Position numbers and translations under genes: made by a program. The notes beneath the pieces were generated by a model. The model had not been told where the DNA came from. It worked only from the letters and a program-made list of their open reading frames with translations, and did no database searches. From Batillaria attramentaria (lineage: Eukaryota; Mollusca; Gastropoda; Batillariidae), in NCBI GenBank assembly GCA_018292915.2, contig JACVVK020000167.1, positions 315,001 to 379,000 on the forward strand: DNA of 64,000 nt, given 5' to 3'. Of the stretch, positions 10,626-21,400 are shown one piece after another; within the stretch, counting starts at the first letter, position 1, and each line of letters opens with the position of its first letter.

Positions 10626-12573
10626 CTCGGTTGCCATGACACCTGTATGACCTTGACACTTAAAGTGACCTGTTGTTGTTGCTATGGGAACAGTGATGTG
10701 ACCTTGAGTGATGCAGTCCAGCATGGATATAATGTTGCAGACTTACACACAAGCAGAGTCTGTATATGTTGGACGTGTGACTGCAAAGTTTTGATGCAAC
10801 ACCACCATGCATTCACCATCTCGTTGAACTCAAAGAACGATACCGAGATATGGTACTGCTGATGAACAGATGACCTTAGCTGTATCGCCATGGCAACAAA
10901 CTCACACTACACCCTGCTCACATGAGCTGATGAGGATAGAGACTGACTTGCTTGTCAATGACATGCAAGCATAATTATTGTTACACCAATATGCCACACT
11001 TCAGCTGTGTGACCTTTCAGGTCAAGGACAGGACTCAGCCAAAAATGACCTATTGACCTTCAGTGGCTTCAAGCTGGTTGTTTCCCCGAAAAGACCATTC
11101 TGAGAAACTGATCTTACTTTGATCACACACACACCTAAGCTTGTCTGGCACTAAGGATATCAACATACCTTGAAGAACGTACATACGTTTGTCTGTATAT
11201 ATTTGAGTTCTGTGTATATACCACAGTTGCGTAAGAGACAAGTGTGTAAGCGTGTCTCACATACAAGTGCACCAGTGTACCATTGAGAGAGGTATGTTTG
11301 TCAGTGTATATATAAATTTATTCTGTACATGCTGTATAAATCGCAGATTAATGAGATCTGTGATGAGGGGGAAGGAATTGCAGTCCAAGAGCAAAGCAGA
11401 GGGTGCTGCCCGTGCACAGAGTTATTAACAACAGGCAGTTGTCTCCTAATTCTGTGATTTCTTTATCTGAAGAGAACAGCACAGGTCCGTGATATGTGAG
11501 TGAAGCTGATTTGGCCACTGCGATGATTCCTCGGGGAGAGAGAAGATATTTTTCACTTTGCAGTTTGAGGTGAAGGTCAGAGCATGGTGTCCTAGGCGAC
11601 AAGTTTGAGGTGAAGGTTGATATTTGGTACCTTGTGAATCTCTTGATTTGTTATCAGCTGTCACAAACAGTGTGAAGGAATATTTCATGTGATTAAGTCT
11701 GTTATACTGATAATATTGCAACGTTATCAGCTGTACATTATGTATTTGTTGTTGAGTGAATGTTACTGTACAGTGTCACAGTCATAATTTTGTGATATAT
11801 ATCATTGCACCTTGATACTTTGCTGCGTCTCAGTAGTGTGTTTGAGAGCAGAGAAAGGATGTTCATGTACCAGTATGTTTTGTCTTTCACACAGTCATTG
11901 TTCATGTAATTTGGGCGTAACGCAACTTAGAGAACAGCTCAGCAGAAGTGTAAAATATTTGTCATTCTGGGCGTTTCTCAAACGTGACTTGCGCGACAAT
12001 TTGTACCATACATTGTCATTTTGTTTGTAAAAGACTAAATGTATATTGTTGAATATGAGTTGTAGGTTTCATACCATGCGGCTCTCAATGAAAGAACAAA
12101 GATGGGCATTTTGTAAATGGTTATTGTTAGCCATGGTTGCTTCTTCAAAGGCTTATAAATACACTGAAGGCTGCTGAGATAATACCAGGTTTAGTATATA
12201 CATATGCACTTAGTCACTACATGTATTTGCAAATTACACTACTTGGCAAATGCACAAAAACTTCTCAGCTGATAAAAATGCTAGGTGGCATTTCAATAAG
12301 AATAGCGTACAGCTTTGTTCTTGCTCTGCCCGCCGCAGTCTGATTACATAACCCCAGAAATAATTTTAACCGAGGCTGAAAAATGGCTGTTATATTTAAT
12401 CACAATTTTTGTGTGTACATACACACAGCATATATGAGTCTCCTAAGTGTCCATGTCAGATTGTCTGTGTAATATAATTACTGGATATACTGGAAGACAA
12501 CAAAAGAATAATTCAAGTTCTGTTTTACTTTGTACACAAGAACAGCAACCTTGCTGATAAAACCTCAATTATT
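10626..12573 (+). other. Probable 3' untranslated region of the LRRK-like gene
   Basis: There is no coding signal after the TAA at 10623-10625. The sequence is AT-rich, free of obvious repeats and reads like an extended 3' UTR. A possible poly(A) signal AATAAA lies much further on at 15121-15126; earlier AT-rich hexamers exist, so the true end is not settled. Confidence 0.45.
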
Positions 12574-12975
12574 CAGTGCTTCAAATGATCCATGATCCAA
12601 ATACAGAAAAAGTGTGTGGCATTTAGTGACGAAGTGGCAAAGGCACAAGCACGCGTCTGTAAAAGTGGACACATTATGCTGGGGGGAAGGGGGGTGGGGG
12701 GGCAAGACATACTCCCCTGGATTTTTTTTTTTTATTAATTAGACTAAAATCTGTGCAATTTGGTGCATTTTGGCATGATTTTTAGTGTTTCAGTGGAGGA
12801 AACACTTTTTGGGCAGGAATTTTTTTTCTTTTTTTTTAATTAAATAGACTAAAATATGTGCAGTTTTGTGCATTTTGGCACAACTTTTTTGTGTGTCAGT
12901 CAGGAAACAATTTGGAGGGGGGGGGGGGGGGGGAGGAAATTTTTTTAGCCAAAAGGTGGATGATTTTAAGCCCTG
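12574..12975. mobile_element. MITE with CAGGGCTTAAAAT-type inverted ends, copy 1
   Basis: The left end CAGTGCTTCAAATGATCCA and the right end (reverse complement of CAGGGCTTAAAATCATCCAC) form imperfect roughly 20-bp terminal inverted repeats. The interior holds two direct repeats about 105 bp apart, each starting TAGACTAAAAT. Flanking octamers CAATTATT and AATTTATT agree at 6 of 8 positions, consistent with an aged hAT-type target duplication. A second copy lies at 41044-41429 and a right-end stub at about 42105-42143. Confidence 0.7.
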
Positions 12976-15407
12976 AATTTATTACACAAACTAACTAAAG
13001 TGAAGAACACAGTTCTACATAATGTTTTTTGCCGAGCTCTTTCTCTCCGCAGGGTCTCATGGTGTTTCAAGTTGTAAAAATTTGTGCACATATTTACCTG
13101 TACCCTATATTCACTCAGGGGCTGTTCATTTACACCGTAGATGTAAGATTCTTTCAGTTTGTGTACTGTACCCTTAAGTGTAACAAATCATCAGGCTTCC
13201 ACTTGAAATTCTGATACACAAATGTACAACGGAAGTTAAACAGAAACATACACGTAATAGAAATATTCATCAGCTGCAATTGAATTAAATTAAATTAAAG
13301 CAGCCAAGCATAGAAATAGTCACAGCATCACCACTGAACAGACATCAAGGATTCTATATTATACAAGTGCCTGTCAGTGTAACAAAAACTGTTATTGCCA
13401 GCCTGGATAAATAAAGACACTGTTGACATGTTTCAGATTTCAACAGCCGTGCACTAAATTCAACTCAATATATTTTATTGTCTAATAAAATCCAAACCTT
13501 TCCCTTTGGTATGAACACTCGAACTGGCAATGGTATGAATACAGGTACATCCATTTCAAAGTGGCATTTCATGATTCCCTAATCCTACTGGCTGGATTTA
13601 ACTTCTTTTCTATATGTATTGCTAGTGCATTTTCAAGCTTTGCAAAGAATTTGTACATTCTGTAAGAAAATGTCACTGTGTCACAAAGTAGTAATAACAG
13701 AAATATAAACATGTCTGTGTAAAAGTGAAACATGTACTTTATATAAATTTGGAATGTGATAATGTCTAGGCTTGTTTTGGGTTTTTTTTTTTTTGTGTTT
13801 TTTGTTGTTGTTGTTTTTTTTGTTTGTTTTTTTTTTTGGGGGGGGGGTACCTGTACTATCTTTGCAGGACTTCTGTACAAAATGATAGACATTTTGAAGT
13901 ATTTTAAGACTTTGCATAAAACTTGAAGACAGGAGTACATTCTGCATACACATTCCTGCTTTCATGACTTTAACACAGTGTTGCACCTTTCAACCTTTCA
14001 AACAAACTGAAAGGGTTTATGTTCAGTGATAAAGTGTACATTTGGATGTCTTTCTCTCATTTACAACTACCGGTACATGTGCTTTTCTTTACTGGGAAGA
14101 AACGTGGGGATTTATTTCATTGTATGTGATAGTACTTTACCATTGCAAACATTTTGAACACATTGTATACATTGTATTGACTCTTTCCCTACCAAGTATT
14201 TTCCTGTCCCCTCCTCATTCAGAAAAAGCATGTTTGATGTAAAAAGCCTACGATAATGGACAGTGGAAAATACAGAATTGATTCATTATGGCCCTTCTTT
14301 ATTGCACAGTTCCAAGAAATTTTTTTTCACAGCGATGGATTTTGAAAATGCTGAGGTGAGTGGTGATTACCACTCACGACAGGAAGGAGTTAATAATAAT
14401 TATAGTGTTGTAAGATAAAGAGATTGTGGTACAGGTGTGTAATTCAGCAAGGAGTTTGTGTGTCCATCAGAATCTCAATGTCACATCACGTGAAACACTT
14501 GTCACAGAAAGTTCTATGGGATGAAGGTGGTCGTAAAACATGTGTATATATAATAGTAATATACAGAGGGAGTTTCCTGCCAAAACGTGCTATTTCTACA
14601 GACAAAAGAAAAGAGATAGTATGTTCCGGCAGGAAACCCGCAAATTATAATGTACGAAACTTAACTGTTCTTTGTTATGACACACAGACATGTATGTACA
14701 TACTATACATGTATAGTGCATCGTTCAAACTACTTACTGTCTAAGTTAACTGGATCAATATGAGCTGAATCTTACAGTGTTCAGTTGATATGGATGAATT
14801 TGTAAATTTATGTAAGACAGTTTACACAACTGTCACATTTCAAGCCCAGTGTTTTTTGGTTACTTTTTTATATGTTGTATAATGAAAGGTAATATTTTAG
14901 CAAAAACAAATTTTAACATAGCATACATGATGGTAATTATTTATGTGATAAGAAAGATGTTAACAAATGTGATTCAGATTGAATGTACAGACATGTAATT
15001 GTGTCAAATGCTAGTCAATGAATATATCAATTATCATAATCAAGGTCATGATACAAATTATGAATTATTCATAATATATTTTCAACACATTGTCATACAT
15101 GTATTATTCATGGAAATATAAATAAACACAATCATGCTGAAGAATGATGTATAAAGTGTTGGTCATTTAAAAAAAATAAAAATTTCAACCACAATAATCA
15201 ATTTCAAACTAATGTTTGTAACACCATGACATGATGACATTTGTGATAAAAAAAAAAAAAAATTCAAAACAATGTTTGATTCAAGTTCCTGACAACTCTG
15301 CTTTCTCTATCTCTGCTCTCTTGAGATACTTCTAACAATTACAATCATAATCATGAGTTTGTTGCACTGCCAATTGTATACATGTATGCTGAGGGGATGT
15401 AAATAGC

Positions 15408-15505
15408 ATGTGTGTGTGTGTGTGTGTGTGTGTGCTTTAACGTGCAGCGAGTCCTTGAAGTTGGAGAACGGCGCTCTATAAAAGCTGTGTTTTTTTTTTT
15501 TTTAA
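15408..15505 (+). repeat. (GT)n with SINE-like tail (CGCTCTATAAAA)
   Basis: A GT dinucleotide run is followed by CAGCGAGTCCTTG, then GAACGGCGCTCTATAAAA and a T-rich end. The same order (GT run, CAGCGAGTCCTTGG, AGCAGCGCTCTATAAAA, T/ATT-rich end) occurs at 53492-53630, so this is probably a SINE 3' end carrying a microsatellite. Confidence 0.55.
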
Positions 15506-15726
15506 TTATTATGATGAAAAAAAAAACGTTAATGGACAAGGAAGGCGCTGTGCTTTGACACTTCTTGTAGTTGTAACAGGTAGCAATTAATTTGATGATG
15601 AGTTACACCCGATTTGAAAATGTCAAATACATGGAAAGAAATTAACAGCATGCCTCCTGTTACATATATAATTTCTACATGCTGACGTACGTGTATTTTT
15701 TCCAGTTTCTACACCGACATGTATAT

Positions 15727-15732
15727 TTTATT
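15727..15732 (-). terminator. Poly(A) signal for XRCC2
   Basis: AATAAA on the minus strand, about 70 nt downstream of the XRCC2 stop codon (15803-15805). Position and context fit a short 3' UTR. Confidence 0.6.
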
Positions 15733-15802
15733 CTTGCATGCATCCAGAAGCAATCTTTTTCTCCTGTTTGCCCTAACACCACTGAAATACATCTAGTTCA
15801 CA

Positions 15803-17254
15803 CTAAGAACAAATGTGAACACCATTCTCATCAACAGTGAAATGCTGCTGTCCCTTGGCTCCCAAAAGACCGTACTTTCTGCCAGCACTTGCAGCTTTTG
15901 TGCAAATGAAACGTTTTGTCACAAGTTCACTCCACGCCTTTCCCAAAAACTCAACATGGCCGCCCCCACCTCCCTGTCTTGTCGCAGAGAACGAAGCAGG
16001 ATCCAGCCTTTCGCCATTGTCGTCCTCTCGTCGCTTTGGTTTGATCAAGGCTTGCTTTGTAGTGACTATCAACACACCGTAAGTCTGTGTAATTTTCTTA
16101 AGTATGTCAGCGACGTGAGACATTGTTTTGTGAAGATAGGAGGAGGAGTGGTCAAAATCCCGACACTTGTCCGACCAGAAAAACGCGGACACCGGGTCGA
16201 TGACGAGAAGGGAAACGTTGCGATTAGCAGCAATCGTTGCATCCAGGCTGTGCAGTGTGCATATCATTTGTTGTGACGATGTGCAGGGCACCACACGCAC
16301 ACGCTCCAAACACTCTTGTACAAGCGCCTCTACTTCTTCTCCACTAATATCTCCCTCAACACATGCACTATCTGGTTTATTCATCGCATGCACGTCCCCT
16401 GACGCAGAGTTCTGAACCTTCCTCTGTTGGTCCTCAGTGCAGTCTTCTGACTCGGCAACACATTTTGTGCTTGTACTGTTTCGTGAGAAGTTGGACCGTC
16501 CATTAACACCCTTTCCCGCTGAATCTGAATGCTGCCCACTAGTGGATGAGAGATCATGTGATTTACTCCCTAGTCTTTCATCTCTATCTGAAGTCGTATC
16601 ACACTGTCGCTTGTCTTGATTTCCATGCGCATCACAGTCAAATTTATCCGCTCTATCTGCGTCACTGATCATACGTTCAAAAGTACGTTTTCTCCCTGTG
16701 GGAGTTTGACTTTGAGTCTGGTGGTTGTATGGGCTGTGGTCACTACTAACCCGACTGTCAGGTGTACAGTTCCCAATGTGGCGATCCACTTCATCAACTT
16801 TCTTTGCTTTCGTTGATGAAAATTGTTTATTATCACCATCAGCCTGGACACTGTCGCCAACACACGTACAGCATCCGCCCCTACCTTCGCCATACATGTT
16901 ACAAACTTTGTCAGTACTGCGGTCACCACTGCTTGCACTATCACCAGCATCGATGTCTGTTGTCTGTGATTGTGAAGCGTTCAGAATGCGATGCTCCAGC
17001 AGCACTGCCAACCGCAAAACAGAAAACTTCAGGTCCGTGTCCAACCAGATGACCTGAGCTTGGTTGCCATGGAGACAGCGGTTACGCCAGGTGGCAGGTA
17101 AGACGGCTGTGGTTACCGTGTGCAGGAGAAGTTCCGTCTTGCCGACTCCCTCACCTCCGTACAACTCCACTACATCACCCGGTGCGGGTTCGGACCCAAA
17201 CAGAGCTGGCGTCAAGCCCTGTAGTGGTGGGCGTGGACCAAGGCGAGCCAAAAG
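15803..17254 (-). CDS. XRCC2: DNA repair protein XRCC2 (RAD51 paralogue), large exon
   Basis: XRCC2 is the RAD51-family subunit of the BCDX2 complex in homologous recombination. The 483 visible residues begin LLARLGPRPPL right after a TGTGACAG acceptor, matching the human segment LLARLEG that begins exon 2 after a 13-residue first exon; the first coding exon was not found. Walker A is GGEGVGKTE, followed by IWLDTDLKFSVLRLAVLLEHR, the Walker B-like LLVIDPVSAFFW, then IVTTKQA, GKAWSELVTKR and the end GVHICS. The human exon 2/3 intron is absent. Odd: human XRCC2 is 280 aa, while here a Ser/Asp/Lys-rich, Cys-containing stretch of about 200 residues is inserted between the LLEHR helix and the VRVVPCTSSQQM strand, with no stop or frame break. 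A missed intron is possible, but the frame is open throughout. Confidence 0.93.
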   Translation of the reverse strand, partial: LLARLGPRPPLQGLTPALFGSEPAPGDVVELYGGEGVGKTELLLHTVTTAVLPATWRNRCLHGNQAQVIWLDTDLKFSVLRLAVLLEHRILNASQSQTTDIDAGDSASSGDRSTDKVCNMYGEGRGGCCTCVGDSVQADGDNKQFSSTKAKKVDEVDRHIGNCTPDSRVSSDHSPYNHQTQSQTPTGRKRTFERMISDADRADKFDCDAHGNQDKRQCDTTSDRDERLGSKSHDLSSTSGQHSDSAGKGVNGRSNFSRNSTSTKCVAESEDCTEDQQRKVQNSASGDVHAMNKPDSACVEGDISGEEVEALVQECLERVRVVPCTSSQQMICTLHSLDATIAANRNVSLLVIDPVSAFFWSDKCRDFDHSSSYLHKTMSHVADILKKITQTYGVLIVTTKQALIKPKRREDDNGERLDPASFSATRQGGGGGHVEFLGKAWSELVTKRFICTKAASAGRKYGLLGAKGQQHFTVDENGVHICS

Positions 17255-18416
17255 CTGTCACAGTCGAGAAACTTCACCTTAAAATTCTCCATTAACTTAA
17301 TTTTAAAGGCATGAACACCTCGATTTTAGGCTCATAAAGCAGGCTGATGATGTTTATAAGCATCATGCCAATTTGACACAGTATTACAGCCTCACTCAGA
17401 AACGAGTTGAGTAGAAAGAAGCCTGAACACACAGCCGCTACCAACAGACTTTTGTAACAACATTGACTAGGAGCGCTTTAAATAATATTTATGTGTATCT
17501 AAGGATGCCAGTCAGCAGACGTCCGTGAAATACTGTATACATATTACCTAACAGCTCTAACAAACAGACTATCTCCATGTCAGGCGCACTCATGCACACA
17601 GTTTTGTTCTGCACTTCAGCTAATAGTACTACTGCCAGTGCAGAGATGCACTGTATTTACGTCAAGCCATTTATTGGAGGTTATAATTACAGGTCACCGT
17701 TCTGCGCCATACAAGAACAATTTATTATTATTATTATTATTACTAAATACTAGCCATGTGATGCTGCCTGCTTGTTTACAAGCTCCGTTTGTCATTCAAA
17801 TACAGACCTGAGCCCCGCTTTCTACTTTGCATTGCTTAGACATCAGTGCAAAATAGCCAGGAAAAGCAGATCTTAGTCGTCCAGCTGATCAGTCAGATCA
17901 AAACATTCCGATGATGAAAGCAAAACATGCCGCACGCAATGACCTTATCCACGGAAGTGCAAGGACATAGCGGAAGTGGCAAATTGCGCATGAGCTGCTG
18001 GACAATTTCCTGCAAAAGTTACGTTGCGGAAAGGTGAGAATTTCGAACTCTTGCACATCACAGCAGGCTTTAATTTTATGCAAAATTACTTCTGTTGCCT
18101 TAGGGGACCTTCTTCCCACTTTAGCAAGCTGTTAGTTGCAGAGACGCGCGGAGAAAACCGGGGAATATAGTAACTGCGCGAGTCAGGTGGGCCGACTCTC
18201 CATCTTCCATTGACGGAATTTTGCCCGATCAGCAAGCAGGGTTCTGCATTCGTCGCATTCCGAAATCCCCCGTGCGCATGCCATTTCCCCTTTGAAACTT
18301 TGCATAGTTCCACGAACCATTGCCTTTTTTAAAGCGTTGCCTTTTCCCCCCATTCCACGCCGTGTTGTGTCCTCAGCTTACTTTCTTTTCTGGTTGTGTT
18401 GTCAGAAACTTTCAGG
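17255..18416. promoter_or_regulatory. Divergent XRCC2/COP1 upstream region
   Basis: This 1.2-kb stretch separates the XRCC2 coding exon (leftwards) from the COP1 start (rightwards) and must contain the missing XRCC2 first exon. It has an (ATT)n run near 17723-17742 and two CGGAAGTG ETS/GABP-type motifs at 17952-17959 and 17971-17978, a motif common in housekeeping promoters. No TATA box is evident. Promoter assignment is inference. Confidence 0.4.
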
Positions 18417-21400
18417 ATGGCAGGGCGAACACAGTTCGTCTCAGCTCTGCGACGTCGGAAAGCCAACAAACCCCTGGCTTCTTCAGTGTTCGGTGGTGCC
18501 AGTGGCAGCTTCGAAGACAGGGACAATCATTATGTCTGGTGAGACTTATGTCGGCTAAAACAGTCAGTGAGCTCGTGTGACAGCTGGCACAGAAAGAGGC
18601 AGTTCCAACGACTGCATCGCTGTTTCCATGGTGTCCGAAGAAAGTAGATTTTTGACGCACATGGAATTAGCTGAACAACCTCATTGACAATACATTTTAG
18701 TCAATCGCTGGCAGTTTCTGCACAGCTGGATTTAAATGACAGTATTTCACACCCTGAGCAGCTCCCCTCCTCCCCCCCCCCCTCCCCCAAGCCCTGGGCC
18801 CTCACTCGCTCTGAAGTCAGTCTTTGCAATAACTTAATGAGTTTATAAGTTTGTTTCATTTTCTTATGTTCTGTATTGATTATCTCGTTTCTTTTCCAGT
18901 CCTGTCTGCTTTGATATTATTGATGAGGCACACATGACAAAATGTGGGCACTCCTTCTGGTGAGACCTGAATTGTTATCATAATCTTATGGATTAGTTAA
19001 AGTAGTTAATTGAACTGAACTTAGACTTAATTTTTTTACATTTACACTTCATATGTGACTGACAAGACACAGGCCTTCTGAGTTATTTGATGCGGTGTGA
19101 AACATTTTGATTTTTATATATGACTGTCGTCTAATAAAACAATTCAAACTTCTAAATTAGAAGTTTGAACTGTTATAGAATCTGACCCACATGAACAGCC
19201 TTTGGACCAGACATTTTATTCAATTTTATCATAATTTTACAGTTGCTTTAGTGTGTGTGCTGATCATTGTTTACCTGTAAAACTGTGACAGTCACAAGTG
19301 CATCAAGCAGAGTTTGGAGAAGAGCAACCGGTGCCCCAAGTGTAACTACGTCATTGAGAACCCAGAACAGATCTACCCAAACTTCACACGTAAGTAAGAT
19401 GCGGCTAGTGCAGCTACATTGGTCCAGCTTGTCCTTGACCCTGAGACGCATGATTATCCCTCTGTCACTCTCTCCAGACAGCTGCGCCCCTACCCCTGAC
19501 CCGCAGTCCTGTGTATGTGACAGAGTTTTCAACACATGAAGTTTGAGATTGTTAGCGGAAAGAAGTGCATCGTGATTCGTATGATGCGTATGAGTTTGAC
19601 ATTGGTTAGCATTTTGTTTACACTAATTACAGTCAGACTGGTACTTTGTTCAAGTAATTGCAAGCTGAATGCCACCACTGTCTTGTGTTTATTTAAGGGT
19701 GCAAAGTCTCTGTATCAGGACAAAAAGGACAAAGAAGATGGGGAGGGTGTTTGTAAGTTAAACCCTCTCTGACAAATAATAATAGCATATAAATGTAGGC
19801 ATTTTATCCCAGATATTTAGCTTAAAGCGCCTCGACCTAAACCCAGCACACACGCTCTCCTGAATCACATGCATTCTCTTAGACACTGCACCTATGACAT
19901 GTATGCTTGCTTGTTTTGAACTTTTCATTTCATGTGCTACTGATAAACAGGATGTGTGTGCATTTTCTGATTTTGCAGTGAATGAACTGATCATGAAGTT
20001 TAAAAGTAAACAGACAGAGCGGAAAAGGAAAATTGATCAACGGGTGAGTGACAGGTTTACCACAATTGTTTCCCCCTCTCAGCAACATTCATTTCTTTGA
20101 GCCAGTAAAACTTGCATTCGGGATTTTCACATTTGATTCTCTGTAGAGTAAGGCAATATTTGAGGTGAGATTTTATGCTTCACTCACCCAGACAGATCAC
20201 AGTTGCTCTTCACCAGCTTGAGTGGTGATTTCTGTCAGGACATAGGTGGAATCCACACAGGGTTCTGAAGTTGAGGCAATTTATGCATGATGAGGAGGAT
20301 GCTGTGGAGGTCCACGTGGTTTGGGACTGCTTGACGGGGCTGCATTCCGTGCTTCCTGTTATAAATCTCATGGCGTTAACCGGGCTCAGGAACTACAGCG
20401 CCTTTGGTGCCAGCCATGTTTTTTGTCCACATCATGAGATGTGTCATAACAAGGGAAGCACCCCCAAAGTCACACCCGTGAAGTGGGTGAGTCTCGGCTG
20501 TGTGGCAACAGCCTCCCCCAGTGGGCCCATAGCACGCCCACTTCAGGTAGGAGCCAACCCAAGAAAGAAAAATCCCGCTTGCCTCGGCTTGGATTTGAAA
20601 CCTGGTCCATGGTCCGAAGTGCTAACCACTTCACTACGGGGGCCGGTGTAGCAGACATGTTGCTCATGGAAGTTTCGTTTGGTTCTTTTTCCCAGGCGCC
20701 CAGCTCGGGCACTACAGACCTCAGTGAGCTTCTGTCGGATGAAATGGACCTACCCAACATCAACTACCTCTTAGAAGTGCTGTCCCACAAGAAACAGAAA
20801 ATGGAAGCCGTGAGTGGTTTTAATATTAACGGAAACGGTAATGACTGCGAAGTGGTTACAAGTTAAGCAAATAAAAGCGACACAAAAGGGACAGAAACCA
20901 CTTAACTTTGACAAAGGACGGCACAGGTCGACGTTTCGGCTTACGCCTTCTTCAGGACATAAACAAATGGGACATAACTTCAACAAACAAGCAAAAGGTA
21001 ACTCTGCGGACGTACTGACATACACGGCGCGGGGAAAAAAAAAAAAAAAAGTGGGCGAGAAAAGGACCAGAAAAAATAGCAAAATTATCACAACACCCAT
21101 CCTTAGGTGACACAAGACCATGGACTGTGTGTGAAAAAAAAAAAAAAAAAAAAAAGGTTGGGCAGAAAAGAACAAAAAAGAACAAAAAAGAATAGTGAAA
21201 ATTAGCAATCACAACACCCATCCTTTGGTGACACAGGACCATGGATTGTGTGTGAAAAAAGTTCAGAGGGTTATGTTACGGCTTTTCGTTCAAACCACCC
21301 GGGGCCTGACTTCCCAGGCGCTGAATAATGTGCGACTCCATGTCGCGTCTGTCTGTGGCGTCACCGTGCATAAGCCACAGGCCAGTTACTGTCATATTTA

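Larger units (their letters stand above)
12976..15802. other. Non-coding stretch between convergent LRRK-like and XRCC2 genes
   Basis: AT-rich DNA without recognisable genes. It includes a T(n)G(n) junction near 13826-13848, an AATAAA at 15121-15126 that could end the LRRK-like transcript, and a (GT)n plus SINE-tail remnant at 15408-15505. Confidence 0.6.

Noticed and set aside
15815..16276. 153-codon + strand frame
   Set aside because: Antisense shadow of the XRCC2 exon, which has clear RAD51-family motifs on the other strand.
17255..17345. Candidate first exon of XRCC2 starting ATGAGCCTAAAATCG
   Set aside because: Its donor would be out of phase with the LLARL exon, so no first exon is claimed.
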